A DNA stretch of 64,000 nucleotides from Rhizomys pruinosus (GCA_009823505.1 VZQC01006709.1:462522-526521); one strand, 5' to 3'. Positions 44,465 to 55,889 are shown, counted from the first letter of the stretch. Made by a program: numbers and translations. Notes: a model not told the origin generated them from the sequence alone.

Positions 44465-44745
44465 GCACCACAGACCTGCACAGTGGTTGTGAACATGAGC
44501 CCTGAGCCTGGCTCTGCATCCACAGCTTGTGTTTGGCACTCAGGAGCTAGGTAACCTTCAGCAGGTTACTTCCTCCTTTTGACTGCTTGACAGTAAATGG
44601 TTTGATGTAAACAGTGCTTGCCCCATTAGGCAGTTCCAAAATGAAGAATTCAATTAGAACAGAGCCCTGAGCACCATGCCTAGCATGTAACAAACACTCA
44701 GTAAATATTGTTAGTAATATCATTGTGGCATTTGACTGATTATTA
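44465..44745 (+). mobile_element. MIR SINE
   Basis: 'aggagctaggtaaccttcag' with 'caggttacttcctcc', then 'gaacagagccctgagcacca', 'tgcctagcatgtaacaaaca' and 'ctcagtaaatattgtta' follow the MIR core-to-3'-end order. Confidence 0.65.
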
Positions 44746-44823
44746 TTTATTAATTATGATTAATATCATAACTGCTCGTTAGCTTTGCTGGCTCCATCCC
44801 TGAGGGTGTAGCTCTCAGTCTGC

Positions 44824-44850
44824 AAAAAAAAAAAAAAAAAAAAAAAAAAA
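44824..44850. repeat. A-homopolymer (27 bp)
   Basis: Uninterrupted run of A with no SINE body directly upstream. Confidence 0.95.
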
Positions 44851-44982
44851 CAGGCATTTTCGGAAGAATGGTTCCATACCCTGCATGCCCCACAAGTCTG
44901 GTCACTCACAAACACACCCAGCACCCCATTAATGAAGGCACGGAAGGCACCTACCTTATTGTTGTTAAGAACAACCCTGATG

Positions 44983-45107
44983 ACCTTACATGGTAGTACT
45001 TGCCTTTAACCCTAGCATTTGAGAGGCAGAAGCCAGCCTGGTGTACACAGTGATTTCTAGGCCAGTCAGGAGTACATAATGAGATCCTGTCTCAAAAAAG
45101 AAAGAAA
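44983..45107 (+). mobile_element. Diverged B1 SINE
   Basis: 'catggtagtacttgcctttaa' region, 'aagccagcctggtgtacaca', 'aatgagatcctgtctcaaaa'. Missing part of the left arm. Confidence 0.8.
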
Positions 45108-45110
45108 AGA

Positions 45111-45170
45111 TGCTGGGCGTGGTGGTGCATGCCTTTAATCCCAGCACTCAGCACTCGGGAGGCAGAGGCC
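45111..45170 (+). mobile_element. B1 5' fragment
   Basis: 'tgctgggcgtggtggtgcat' to 'cgggaggcagaggcc', then stops abruptly. Confidence 0.85.
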
Positions 45171-45236
45171 CCAGTCTATTGTCCCCTGAGAATGTGGTAT
45201 GTCAGGAATGCCAGATACATTGAGTATTTTTCTTTT

Positions 45237-45385
45237 ATTCTGTCTTTTTGATACAGGGTCTCCCTGTAACCCCAGCTGGCCTGGAACTCACTATGGAGCC
45301 CAAGCTGGCCTTGAACTCACAGAAATCCATCTGCTTATGCCTATCGAGTGCTGAAATTAAAGGCATGTGCCACCATGCCCAGCCT
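45237..45385 (-). mobile_element. B1 SINE
   Basis: Reverse-complement 'gatacagggtctccctgtaa' to 'aaggcatgtgccaccatgcc'. Confidence 0.92.
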
Positions 45386-45481
45386 ACCATGAGTATTTTT
45401 AAAAGAAATATTGAAATCTAAGTTTTTTAAGGTCTTTTTTAAATTTTTATTTATTTTTTTAATTTTTTTTATTTTTATTAT

Positions 45482-45688
45482 TTTTTTTTATGTGTATGAG
45501 TATAGTGTCTCAATGTAGGTTAGTGAACCCATGTGGTGCAATGCTGCAGAGGTCAGAAGACGGCGTCGGAATCCCCTGGAACTGGAGTCAAAGATGGTTC
45601 TTAGCCACCATGTGGGTGCTGGGAATCGAACCTGGGTCCTCTGCAAGAGCAGTCGGTGTTCTTAACTGCTGAGCCATCTCTCCAACCT
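45482..45688 (-). mobile_element. B2 SINE
   Basis: Reverse-complement B2, single 'ggaactggagtc' block, head 'gagccatctctccaacctt', T-rich region upstream (45,425-45,490). Confidence 0.93.
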
Positions 45689-45731
<43 letters not shown>

Positions 45732-45880
45732 TTTTTTTGTCTTTTCGAGACAGGGTCTCCCTGTAGCCCCAGCTGTCCTAGAACTCACTCTGTAGATCAG
45801 GCTGGCCTTGAACTCACAAAGATCCGCCTGCCTCTGCCTCTCGAGTGCTAGGATTAAAGGCATGCGCCACCATGCCCGGC
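45689..45880 (-). mobile_element. B1 SINE with (TTTA)n tail
   Basis: TTTA repeats 45,689-45,735, then 'ttttcgagacagggtctccc' to 'gcgccaccatgcccggc'. Confidence 0.94.
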
Positions 45881-46093
45881 CTTATTATTTTTTATGTGTA
45901 TGAGTGTACTGTCTGCATACAGGTTGGTGCACCCGTGTTGTGCAATGCCTTGGAAGTCGGAAGAAGGCGTCAGATTCCTCTGGAACTGGAGTTAAAGACT
46001 GTTCTTAGCTGCCATGGAGGTGCTGGGAATGGAACCCAGGTCCTCTGCAAGAGCAGTCAGTGCTCTTAACTGCTAAGCCATCTCTCCAGCCCC
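45881..46093 (-). mobile_element. B2 SINE
   Basis: Reverse-complement B2 abutting the preceding B1. Head 'aagccatctctccagcccc'. Confidence 0.93.
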
Positions 46094-46107
46094 TTCAGGT
46101 TCTTTTT

Positions 46108-46275
46108 AAATGATTTCTATTTATGTATGTGTGTGTCTGTGTCCATGGGAGTAAATGCCATGTGGCCACTTTGGAGCTGGACTTACAGATAGTTGATGTA
46201 GGTGCTTGGAACTGAACTCAAGCTCTCTGGGGAAGCAGTAAGTGCTCTTAACCACTGAGTTGTCTCTCCAGCTCC
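46108..46275 (-). mobile_element. Diverged B2/B3-type SINE
   Basis: 'gtgcttggaactgaactcaa', 'aagtgctcttaaccactgag', 'ttgtctctccagctcc' at the right end. Confidence 0.75.
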
Positions 46276-46599
46276 CAATCTGAAGTTTTAGGCAAAATAT
46301 TCTCTCTTTAATACTGGCAAGTAATTAATTTTTTCCAACTATGACCAGGACAAATAAATCCAAGAGGAAGACTGTCCTCAGACAGGCTGTTTGCTAGTGT
46401 GACTCACATCAGACAGCCTCCTTTGCTCATTTATCCACAGAGCTTCTTGCACTAAAGACTGTAGGGCTATGGAGGAGGAGGAGGGTGTTGTTGAGAGGAG
46501 GCACCTCTGCAGATCCAGAGCAGGTCTGTTCTCACTGTAGTAGAAGTCATTGTCTTCGGGAACACACAGACACCGAACCCCAACATTCACTTCTATTTT

Positions 46600-46689
46600 T
46601 ATTTGTTTAGTTTCAAAGTAGTGGATATTGAACCCAGGGCTTGTGCATGCTAGGCAAGTACTCTGCCACTGAGCTACATTCCCAGCCCT
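46600..46689 (-). mobile_element. ID-type SINE
   Basis: 'attgaacccagggcttgtgc', 'atgctaggcaagtactctgc' and 'cactgagctacattcccagc': reverse-complement ID core. Confidence 0.85.
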
Positions 46690-46713
46690 CATTTGTAATT
46701 CAGTGTGCTGTAA

Positions 46714-47470
46714 GTTTGGAACTGGAGTGTCTCCCCAAGGCCCATGTGTGAAAGGCTAAGTCCTCCATTGTGCTCTTGGGAGATGGAGACACCTTTTTCA
46801 TTAATGTTTACATAATTATTCATTTTTATTTAGAAATGGATAGAAAATATATGTACTTATGTATATGCATAAAATAAAATATAAGCGCATTTTTTGCTAA
46901 ATTTATTAATTGACTCAACAGATTGATTTATTTCAGAGTTTACATTCTTCTCTTTATTACTCTGAAAGATGTCATGTTTGAAGGCTCCTTCTTGGCAAGC
47001 CCAAACCACTGTCAGTTCTGCCCTTGTGCTCCACACTGGGGAATTCCCTTCCCATGGTCACTAAATGAGGTCCAGTAAGAACCATGTTCTATCTAGATTT
47101 CTGTACTGGTCTCCATGATTCAGCCTGGTAGTCCAACAGTGGCACTCTATACTCTGAAGAGGCTGAAACCCCAGTAGTAGTAGCTCAGTCCACAAGTTGG
47201 ATGTCTCAGCAGTCCCCATCTGGCACTGAAGGTTTGGAGGATTCTTGGAGAGACATGAGTCTTCAGTCCACCTTGGAAGGTGGAGGCACCTTTAAGAGGA
47301 GGAGCCTGGTGGGGGTGGTCTCTCCTTCAGTTACCACAGTCCCAAAGCAATGAGATTAGGCTGACATGAACCAAAACTTCCAAAACTATAAGTTGAAATC
47401 AACCTTTTCTCCTTATAAATTTATTGTTTCAGGTATTCCTTACAGTAGTGAAAGCCGACTAACACAGTAG
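46714..47470 (+). mobile_element. MLT1-type MaLR LTR split by a retroposon
   Basis: Left part 'ggaactggagtgtctcccca' to 46,795. Right part 47,281-47,470 'ggcacctttaagaggaggag' to 'gtagtgaaagccgactaaca'. Confidence 0.7.
46796..47280 (-). mobile_element. Unclassified retroposon-like repeat
   Basis: Minus-strand reading runs from 'ccaaggtggactgaagactc' to an AT-rich end with AATAAA-like motifs. 'ggag[a/g]cacctttt/a' flanks both ends (46,783 and 47,281), a target-duplication-like signature. Same family as 34,145-34,470. Confidence 0.7.
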
Positions 47471-47920
47471 GTATGAAGTAGAGATGTGGGAATTACACTT
47501 CCAACAGCTCCCAGGTGATGCTACCCCTGCTGGTCCAGGGACCAGATGTTGAGAACCACTGTGTCTGGAGTGAACATGAGAACCTGAAAAGACACAGTAA
47601 AGGGAATAACATAGCAAGAGCCTGGTGTGGGAAAGTGGGAGGACTCAGCCTCTTCAAGGGCAGATGCTTGAGGTTCACCTCACGTTCAGACTCCCTGTAT
47701 CCCCTTCTGAGACACTTGACGTAGACCTTCGTATAGAAAGCATGAATGGTGAGCTGCACTGGAGAGAATTCTGTAAGAAACATTACCCATGTAAGAAACA
47801 CTACCCAGAGGACCCCTGGGGGGGGAGGGTATGAGTCTCCTGTTTCACCTTTGCAAAAATTAATGTAGAAGGTGGTGACAGTTGCATAACATGTTTCAGG
47901 GCCACTGAACTCTGTGCTTT
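47471..47920. other. Unique sequence, no gene seen
   Basis: A short direct repeat 'aagaaacattacccatg' / 'aagaaacactacccag' lies near 47,772-47,808. Confidence 0.45.
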
Positions 47921-47934
47921 AAAATGGCTAAAAT

Positions 47935-48167
47935 GAGGGCTAGAGAGATGGTTCGGGGGGTAAAGCACTGGGTGCTCTTGCAGAGGACCCGGGTTTGATT
48001 TCCAGCTTCCACATGGCAGCTAACAACCGTCTGTAACTCTAGTTCCAGGGGAATCCAATGCCCTCTTCTGACCTCGGGCATTGCATGACATGGGTGCACC
48101 TACCTACATGCAGGCAATGCATTATACACATAAAATAAAAATAATAAATAAGATATTTTTAAAAAAT
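47935..48167 (+). mobile_element. B2 SINE
   Basis: Target-site duplication 'aaaatggctaaaat' (47921 and 48168). Older subfamily with single 'ctagttccagggg' block. Confidence 0.95.
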
Positions 48168-48181
48168 AAAATGGCTAAAAT

Positions 48182-48364
48182 AGGGGCCAGGAAGCTAGAT
48201 CAGTAAGTAGAGATGCTTGCAGCTAAGCCTAATGATCTGAGTTCAAGCTCTAGTACTCACATGGTAGAAGAAGAGAGCTGATTCCCACATGTTGTCCTCT
48301 GATCTTCACACGTGGACCTAGCACACACACAGACACACACACATACACACATACACACACACAT
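48182..48364 (+). mobile_element. B3 SINE with (CA)n
   Basis: 'gggccaggaagctagatcag', 'aagcctaatgatctgagttc', 'cacatgttgtcctctgatct', followed by CA repeats 48,323-48,364. Inserted head-to-tail with the B2. Confidence 0.85.
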
Positions 48365-48796
48365 TCAAACATGCAAGCTCACAGACACAAATGAATAAAT
48401 GAATGTAATAAAATAATTTAAAGGAGTTAAAATATTATATTTTATATGATATGCACAGTCATCCCTTGGTATCCATGGGGACTGGTTCCAAAGATACATA
48501 ATTCCAAAGATACTCCCCAAAGATACATAATCTATGGATGTTTGGTCTCTTATATACGCTGTTGCAATATTTGCATACATCCTACACGCAGCCTCCTGTG
48601 TACTTCAAATCACTCCCAGGTTACTTATAATGCCAGATACAAGGTGAAGGCCATGTAAACCATTGTTCTATTTCATTGTTGTAGATGTAGGGAGTTTGCA
48701 ACTGTTTTTGGTAACTCAAGTGTGAATTTTATAGATGACAACATTGTGTTATGACATCAAAAGGTTGGACACACCTGAAAGAGTAATGGCAGAGTA

Positions 48797-48800
<4 letters not shown>
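48365..48800. other. Unique or unassigned sequence
   Basis: 'cagtcatcccttggtatccat' (48,460) is a motif of some old DNA transposons, but I cannot assign the segment. Confidence 0.35.
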
Positions 48801-48843
<43 letters not shown>

Positions 48844-49000
48844 TCCTTCCTTCCTTTCTTCCTTCCTCCTTCCTTTCTTTCCTTTTCTTTTCTTTTCTTT
48901 CTTTCTCTCTCTCTCTCCCTCCTCACACACACACACACACACATATACAAAGACACATACAGAGACAGACAGACAGACACACACATACACACACATACGC
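48801..49000. repeat. Compound simple repeat (TC)n-(CTTCC)n-(TTTC)n-(CA)n
   Basis: About 40 bp of CT, then CTTCC/TTTC mixtures, CT again and CA. Polypyrimidine from 48,800 to 48,923. Confidence 0.97.
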
Positions 49001-51781
49001 ACGATTTTTTTTTCCCCTACATGTGACCAGCAGCCAGGTCTTCCCCAGCCTAGGTGGAATCTGCTTCCTCACAGCACAAATCCAGATCTCTCCAGCTGAA
49101 CCCTGGGAAATGTCTGTCATTTAAGCCCTTCTGAATTAGGAGGGGACCACTCCCCGTGTCAGACTGTGCTCTTGCTGTGGCCAGAAAACCAAAGTGACTC
49201 TACCGGATTCGCAACTGCGTCTTCTCCTCCAAGAGGCCCATTTCAGCAGACTATGTCCACAGCAGCTCCTCTTCTGGACGGGACGCCCTGTAAGTCCACC
49301 CCACACATTCCGTCTCACCCACACAGCTTACTTCATGCTCTCAGAATTTCCCAACCAGAGGAAACATATGACCTCAAGCCCATCTCGGGAACCATGGTCT
49401 CTGCCAGAGAGAGGCAAGTCTGAGGGGACAAGACTCACAGAGACATGTGGCTCCCCAAAAGGCTGGAGAAACTTCAGGTGCCAAATTCATAGTCTTCAAC
49501 TATCCTCCAAGCGGTAGGAGAGAATTTGAAGAGCATCTCGCACTTCAGAGTTTCTATCTTTGATTTTTTTTCTTTAAATTACAAGTAACTATCTTCTGAA
49601 TTTTTTGGGGGGGAAATTCACACCTTGCTAGCAAAGCTACCTAGCAACACCTGTCCCAATGACCTGTGCCCCAGCTCCTGCCAGCCAGAAAGCACACAGC
49701 CTCTTAAGCACGAGCTGGAAGCTGTACCCTGTGGTGTGGAATGAGGGGCAGGTCAGAGAAGGCCCAGGGTGAGCTCAAGATAGGAAGTACCTCTACTCCC
49801 CTCCCCTCCCCTCCCCTCTCCTCCCCTCTCCTCCCCTCTCCTCTCCCTATGGCAGCCTCACGATTAGCTTCTCCATCAAGGGTTATGGGGACCTGAAAGC
49901 TCTTCTTCCTGGAGGATCCCGTGACCTGTCCCTTATAAAGCTGCATTCCTAAACCCAGCAGTTTATCCACCTCTGCAGCTGTTCACATTTGGAGTACATT
50001 AGGAGGGAGTCTGAGATGGTCAGGCACTCTCTGCAGCACTCTGCACAGTCCCATCGATTTTTCTCCTGTGCTGTCCAGCCCGCATCTCACTCTCTCAGGC
50101 AATGAACTTAGAGGAGTGCTGACCCTGATGTCACTAGCCCTGAGCTCCAGTCAGGTCTGTGACAAGGGTCCAAAAGATAAACCACATATCATTTGTCTGA
50201 ATACTTAAACATCAAAATCCAAGCTGTTTAATAAGTGATACCCCAGGCTCCTATACTAACCTGAGCACCTTCATGAGACCCTGGAGGCCAGGTTTAAATC
50301 TGGTTCTCTGGGACTTTGCAGAATTCTGCTCCTGAGTGAGGCAGTGTAAAGACAACTTGCCCAAGTGTTAGCCCAATCCATTCTGTGACCCTTAGCAACC
50401 CCACCTACCACTTCGAGGGCTTGCCTATAAGCTGCAAACAGTCCAATCTCAAGTCCAAGTTCCACCCATACTTCCACAGAGAGCTCCCACTTGGCTGCCT
50501 CTGGCAGGGCTAAGCTGGAAGATTTTTCTGTTCCTAGTGGCATCTATGATGGTCATGTGGGGTCCAGCTGGTGAGTCACCTGGTTTTAAGGTGCTTCACT
50601 CACTTCTTTGAACATTGGTAGTGGACACTGGAATGTTGCTATCACATAGGACTATGAATCAGAGCACCCACACGCGGCCTTTGCAGCGTGACAAGCTCAG
50701 GGTAATAAAACTTCTTATGTTATAGGACTGAGCTCCCAAAGCAGAAGTCTCAAGAGAAGAAGTATGGACTCACTGAATAAACCAGTAAAGCAACATTTCT
50801 ACCACTTTCTACTAGCCAAGCAGACATGAGGCCTCTCCAGATTCACACAGAAGGGACCATTAGTCCCATGTCTCAATGAGAAGAGAATCAAAGAATTGTG
50901 GCCATCTTTAATCTGCTATGGAATCTAGGAAATATTAACTATTATGATTTGTTCATAAGGAAAGTCAAAGGGTAATAAATAGGATCCTTCTGGACCTGAA
51001 ATATAAAAGAGTTATTTTGGGTGCCTTAATGTGCAGAGACTCTCTGACCTGCTACATAACCAACTCCATATTTCATCTCCGTGACCATTGTCCCATAGGA
51101 CTCAATCCAGCCATTCAAACTGAAGTAGGATAAGCCAATAACTCTTGGTAGGATGATCCATGAACTCGAGAGCATCCTTGCCTTCCCTAGAGATGTTCAC
51201 AGCTGCTAAAGATAAGAGATTTAGTGGCTAACTAGTAATATGCTAACAGCTAAGGGACAGCGGGAACCCTGATTTGGATCATTTGCTGACTTCCCTGGCA
51301 TAAATCCATTGTAGTTGATTATAGTCGATCCAAAATGACTTCAGAATACAGCTAATGCTAGTAGCAAGCTACAAGAGAGACTGTGTCTGATAATGGTAGA
51401 AGGGACAGGACCCTCAGAAGTAGGCGACACTCAGGATGAGCTTCGGAGGATAGGTAGAGATGGACATCCCAAGCAGAAGGAACAGCTCAGAAAAAGACCC
51501 AAAGATGGAAATCTCCAGATAGACAGAACAATAAAAGCCAGGGTTCAGAGTGGAAGATAAACAGAGAAGTGCAGATAAAGATCTAACTTTAAAAGGCAAG
51601 GTGGGTGACAAAGATGGGAGACCTGAAGGTGAAGTGAGGGAGTTTATATCTCATTCATCAGACAATGGGCTTCTGAGCTGACATGATCTAGATGATTAAA
51701 TGGGAGGTAGGCTGGAGGATGGATTAGAAGTAGCGTGAGTGCAGAGGTGAGACTGCTATAGTTTTAATATTGAAGGTCTGC
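49001..51781. other. Longest unique stretch (2.8 kb), no gene seen
   Basis: Contains a CCCCT-rich simple repeat at 49,796-49,850. No repeat element, exon pair or RNA gene recognised. Confidence 0.45.
49796..49850. repeat. (CTCCC)n simple repeat
   Basis: About 55 bp of cctcc/cctct repeats. Confidence 0.95.
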
Positions 51782-52318
51782 TGTGATAGGCAGTCTTCTT
51801 TGTCAGCTTGACAGGAGACTTAGAATTGCCATGGTAACATGCCTCTGGGTGTGTCTATGAGAATGTTCCCAGGGTTTAACTGGAGAGTAAAGATCCACCT
51901 GAATATGGGCAGAACCTTCCCGTGGGCTGGGTCCCAGGCTGAATCTAAAGTACAAAGCAGACAGAACATGGCGTTCGTCTCTCTCTTCGCTTCCTAACTA
52001 TGGACACAGTGTGATCAGCTGCCTGCCGTTCCTGCCATCATGCGTTCCCCAACATGATGAGGTGTATCCTCAAACTGTAAGACAAAATCAACCTTTCCTT
52101 CCTTCTTTCTGTTGTCAGATATTTTGTCCCAACAAGAAAAGTAACTAATACACAAAACTGGTAACAACAAGTGGGGTGATAAATGGGACCACGTGGTCAC
52201 ATTTGGAACCGGATTGCAGGAGGACCGTGGAAGAATTTGGATCCCCGAACTACAGAAATCATAGAATACTGTAAGTAGTGCTTAGTAGGCCATCCAGGTG
52301 GGAGTTTGAAAGACCAGA
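51782..52318 (+). mobile_element. MT-type MaLR LTR plus start of internal region
   Basis: LTR 51,782-52,152: 'tgtgataggcagtcttcttt', 'tcagcttgacaggagac', 'caaactgtaagacaaaatca', end 'gtaactaataca'. It is followed by 'ctggtaacaacaagtggggt', a degraded primer site, and MaLR-like internal sequence to 52,318. Confidence 0.8.
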
Positions 52319-52473
52319 ATGCTGGCCTGGCAAGATGGTTCCCCAGGTAAAGGTGCTTGTTTCCAAGCCTGACAACCTGAGTTCAGTTCCCAGATACGAC
52401 ATGGTAGAAGAAACCAATTCCCATATGTTGTCCTTTAACTTCCACAGTTGCAAACGTGTAAAAGAAATAAATA
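52319..52473 (+). mobile_element. B3 SINE
   Basis: 'tgctggcctggcaagatggt', 'caagcctgacaacctgagtt', 'catatgttgtcctttaactt'. Confidence 0.85.
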
Positions 52474-52765
52474 GGGGCTGGAGAGATAGCCTAGCGGTTA
52501 AGAGCACCGACGCTCTTGCAGAGGACCCGGGTTCGATCCCCAGCACCCACATGGCGGCTAAGAACCGTCTGTAACTCCAATTCCAGGAGAACTCCAGTTC
52601 CAGGGGAATCCGAGACCCTCTTCTGACCTCCGCGGCATTGCACGACACGGCCGTGCACAGACCTGCATGGCAGACAGTACATTCATACAATTACAAAAAT
52701 AACTCAGTAAATAATAAATAACTAAATGATAAAAAAAAATATTAAAAAATTTAATAAAAAAGAAG
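52474..52765 (+). mobile_element. B2 SINE, young subfamily
   Basis: Has the 17-bp duplication and intact CpGs, but single-base gains and losses such as 'cacgacacggccgtgcacag' look like sequencing error. Confidence 0.94.
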
Positions 52766-52795
52766 ATAAATAAATGTAAAATCTACTTTTCATTA

Positions 52796-53245
52796 TTATT
52801 TTTATTTTTTATTGTGTATGCGTTGTTACTGTCTGCATTGTAAGGTTGATGCAACTGTGTCGCACAATGCGCGGAAGTCAGAAGAGGGGGACAGATTCCC
52901 CGGAACTGGAGTTAAAGCTGGTTCTAGCTGGGCGTGGTGGCGGCAGGCCTTTAATCTGACTTGGGAGGCAGAGAGGCGGTGGATCTTTGTGAGTTCAAGG
53001 CCAGCTGATCTACAGTTAGTTCCAGGACAGCTGGGGATACAGGGAGACCCGTCCAAAAAGACCAAAAAAAAAAGATGGGTTCTTAGCTGCCATTGAGGAT
53101 GCTGGGAATTGAGTCAGAAGGGTGTGACAGATTCCCTGGAACTGGAGTTAAAGATGGTTCTCTTCACCATGTGGGTGCTGGGAATTGAACCCTGGTCCTT
53201 GCAAGAGCAGTCAGTGCCTTAGCTGCTGACCATCTCTCTATCCCT
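52796..53245 (-). mobile_element. B2 SINE(s), split by a B1 and partly repeated
   Basis: Tail half 52,796-52,925, B1, then 'gatgggttcttagctgccat' and a second B2 segment repeating 'ttccctggaactggagttaa' (53,111-53,245). Either two B2s or a local duplication. Indel-rich. Confidence 0.8.
52926..53073 (+). mobile_element. B1 SINE nested in B2
   Basis: 'agctgggcgtggtggcggca' to 'tacagggagacccgtccaaa'. Missing bases in otherwise conserved B1 positions. Confidence 0.9.
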
Positions 53246-53278
53246 AAAATTCTAATTTTAAAAGACCAAACATGGTGG

Positions 53279-53546
53279 GGCTGGAGAGATAGGCCATACG
53301 GTTAAGAGACCGACCTCTTGCAGAGGAACCCGGGGTATGATCCCAAGCCCCACATGGCGGCTGAGAACCGTCTTAACTCCAATTTTCCCAGGAGAACTCC
53401 AGTTTCCAGAGGAATCCGAGACCCCTCTTTGACCTCCGAGGCATGCACGACACGGTGTGCACAGACCTGCATGCAGACAAAAAAAAAAAAAACATATACA
53501 ATACAAAAAAAATAATAAATAATAATTTAAAAAAAAAAAAAAAAAA
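53279..53546 (+). mobile_element. B2 SINE, young subfamily, indel-rich
   Basis: 'ggggctggagagataggcca' with extra bases ('aggaacccggggtatgatcc'). Flank 'aaagaccaaa[c]atggt' on both sides. Confidence 0.92.
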
Positions 53547-53689
53547 GACCAAAATGGTGAGCAAAATCCAAAACAGTGTGGCCTTTGGTGCATGAGATTA
53601 TCGAAAGAGCTCAGGGGCTCTAGTCAAGCGAAACAGCTACATTGGCCTAACTTTGTTTTATAGCACTACTAGCAAAATTAGAGAACTAA

Positions 53690-53855
53690 GCGTGGGCGTG
53701 TGCGTGTGCACACGCCTTTATACCTAGCATCTGGCGAGGCAGAGGCAGGGGGGGATCTCGTGTGAGTTCAAGGCAACCCAAGCCTGTCCACATGATTGAT
53801 TCGGCACACTGGAGGCTACAGGGAGACCCTGCCTCAAAAAAAAAGAAAAAGACCA
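53690..53855 (+). mobile_element. B1 SINE, indel-rich
   Basis: 'cacgcctttatacctagcat', 'ggaggctacagggagaccct', A tail. Flanks 'aaaattagagaacta' / 'aaaattagagagaacta'. Confidence 0.85.
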
Positions 53856-53904
53856 GAGTCAAAATTAGAGAGAACTACTTAGGGAATAGAACTATTATGG
53901 CACG

Positions 53905-54098
53905 GGGCGATAGACAGATAGCTCATGATTAGAGCACTGGCTGCATCTCAAAGTGACCTGGGTTTGGTTCCCAGACCCACAGGCAGCTAACAAATGCTTG
54001 TAGCTCTCAGTTTCAGTGGATCTTGATGCCTTCTTCTGACCTACTTCAGCATTGCACCTACCTACAAAGGCATATACGTACTCATAAAAATTAAAAAA
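53905..54098 (+). mobile_element. B2 SINE, diverged
   Basis: 'gacagatagctcatgattag', 'gacctgggtttggttcccag', 'gatgccttcttctgacctac'. Confidence 0.82.
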
Positions 54099-54102
54099 AA
54101 CT

Positions 54103-54262
54103 AAGTGGCCGTGGTGGCGCACACCTTAAATCCTAGCACTTGGGAGGCAGATGCAGCGCAGAATCTTTGGGGCGAGTTCAAGGGCCAGCCTGTTCTACAG
54201 TGAGGAGTCCAGGACAGCTGGGAATACAGGGAGAACCCTGTCCGAAAAGACAAAAATCAAAA
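54103..54262 (+). mobile_element. B1 SINE
   Basis: 'gtggccgtggtggcgcacac' to 'aatacagggagaaccctgtc', A-rich tail. Confidence 0.92.
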
Positions 54263-54303
54263 ACATAAATAACAATAAATACAATAAATCAATAAAATAA
54301 TTG

Positions 54304-54405
54304 GGGGCTGGAGAGATGGCTCAGTGGTTAGAAGCACCAACTGCTCTAGCAGAGGACCCAGGTTCAATTCCCAGCACCTACATGGAGGCTAAGAACCATC
54401 TTTAG
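54304..54405 (+). mobile_element. B2 SINE, 5' half
   Basis: 'gggggctggagagatggctc' to 'aagaaccatctt', then joined directly to a B1-like end 'agggagaccctgtcac' (54,406-54,422). Confidence 0.9.
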
Positions 54406-54449
54406 GGAGACCCTGTCACAAAAAAAATTAAAAATAATAAATAAAAAAT

Positions 54450-54555
54450 TTTTTGAGACAGGGTCTCCCTATAGCCCCAGCTGGCCTGGAACTCACTCTG
54501 TAGACCAGGCTGGCCTTGAATTTACAGAGATCTGCCTTCCTCTGCTAGGATTAAA
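54450..54555 (-). mobile_element. B1 SINE, truncated
   Basis: Reverse-complement 'gagacagggtctccctatag' to 'ctctgctaggattaaaggc'. Lacks a block before 'aggattaaagg'. Confidence 0.88.
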
Positions 54556-54652
54556 GGCAGTTCTTAGCTGCCACGTGGGTGCTGGGAATCGAACTGGGGT
54601 CCTCTATATGAGCAATCGGCACTCTTAATCACTGAGCCATCTCTCCAGTCCC
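54556..54652 (-). mobile_element. B2 SINE, tRNA-related half
   Basis: 'agttcttagctgccacgtgg' to 'gagccatctctccagtcccc'. Confidence 0.9.
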
Positions 54653-55304
54653 CATAAATAAAATATTTTTAAAAGGACTATTTTGGCAAATAACCTGGCT
54701 GCATTCTACCTGCATCCTAAGAGCTTGAGTGAGGCTGAATTAGAAACTAATGGACTAATTTGTTTGGTAGGGAAATCTCAAGATAGGACAGCATTCAGGC
54801 TGTGGAGTGGTTACTGCTTATTGCTCTTAGTCGGAGGGAGGGAGGGAGGGAGGGAGGGAGGGAGGGAGAGAGAGAGAGAGAGAGACTATAAAACAAAATT
54901 CTCATCAAAGGCCCCAAGGTGTAAAAACACAAATGCATTTGAAAGGAGGGAACTTAAGGAAAGAGGACTCAGTGTGAAGAGCCACCTCTACACACAAAAG
55001 CTACTCCAGCTTTTGTCCTCCATTATCTGGCTTCCTCTCAGCATTCTGGTCTTTGAATTCCCACCCAAGTGGCCTATCAAGTCCTCTGCAGGAGCCCTCT
55101 AGGACAACCTGCCCCCCAAAGCATCTTCATGTTGTAGTTCTGGAACTACATTTTATTCCAGAAAATAGAATAAAAGATGTGATGGGCTGAGCAGAAGTTG
55201 GTTTCACTGACAGAGACTGGGGTCAGGGGCCAAAGAAGACAAAACAAAATGGTCATACAATGTGACTTTGTAAGACAGGACAGACAATGCAACAAAAGAA
55301 AAAT
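54653..55304. other. Unique sequence with GGGA/GA repeat
   Basis: (GGGA)n(GA)n at 54,834-54,884. No gene seen. Confidence 0.5.
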
Positions 55305-55468
55305 AGCCGGGCGTGGTGGCACACACCTTTAATCCTAGCACTTGGGAGGCAGAGGTGGGTGGATCTTTGTGAGTTCCAGGCCAGCCTGGTCTACAGAGTG
55401 AGTTCCAGGATAGCTGGGGCTACAGGGAGACCCTGTCTCAAAAAGACCAAAAAGAAAAAAAAAAAAAA
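55305..55468 (+). mobile_element. B1 SINE, near consensus
   Basis: 'agccgggcgtggtggcacac' to 'ctacagggagaccctgtctc' with an A tail. Among the least diverged B1s here. Confidence 0.96.
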
Positions 55469-55889
55469 ATCAACATAAAAATAGCTGATTGGTTAGCCTC
55501 AGGTTCCATCCACTTTTTCCCAAGGATTAAGCAGAGGACTTCACTGTTGTAAGATTGAACCTGGCCTGGTTAGGAAGCTAGGCCATTCTCTCTGTACCCT
55601 CCAGACTTCCCAGATCAAATAACTTGGTTCCCAGTTGCTGGCATGGAATGGTAGCAAGAGTGACTCCATTTTGATTTTTATTCTATCCTGGTCTAAGATC
55701 TTAGTTCAAAACACTGGACCTCGTAATGTTTTTGTTTTACCACATTTGATCCAAATGAAATCACCTTCATCCATATGTCACCAGAACACAGTTAAGCCAC
55801 CCTGGGGCTACTCTACACACAGAGTTGCATTTAAATGAAGCTCAGTCCTCTCCTTGCCTTAAAATGTGCTTCCCTAAAGTGTCTGGAAA
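55469..55889. other. Unique sequence, no gene seen
   Basis: No repeat recognised. Confidence 0.45.
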
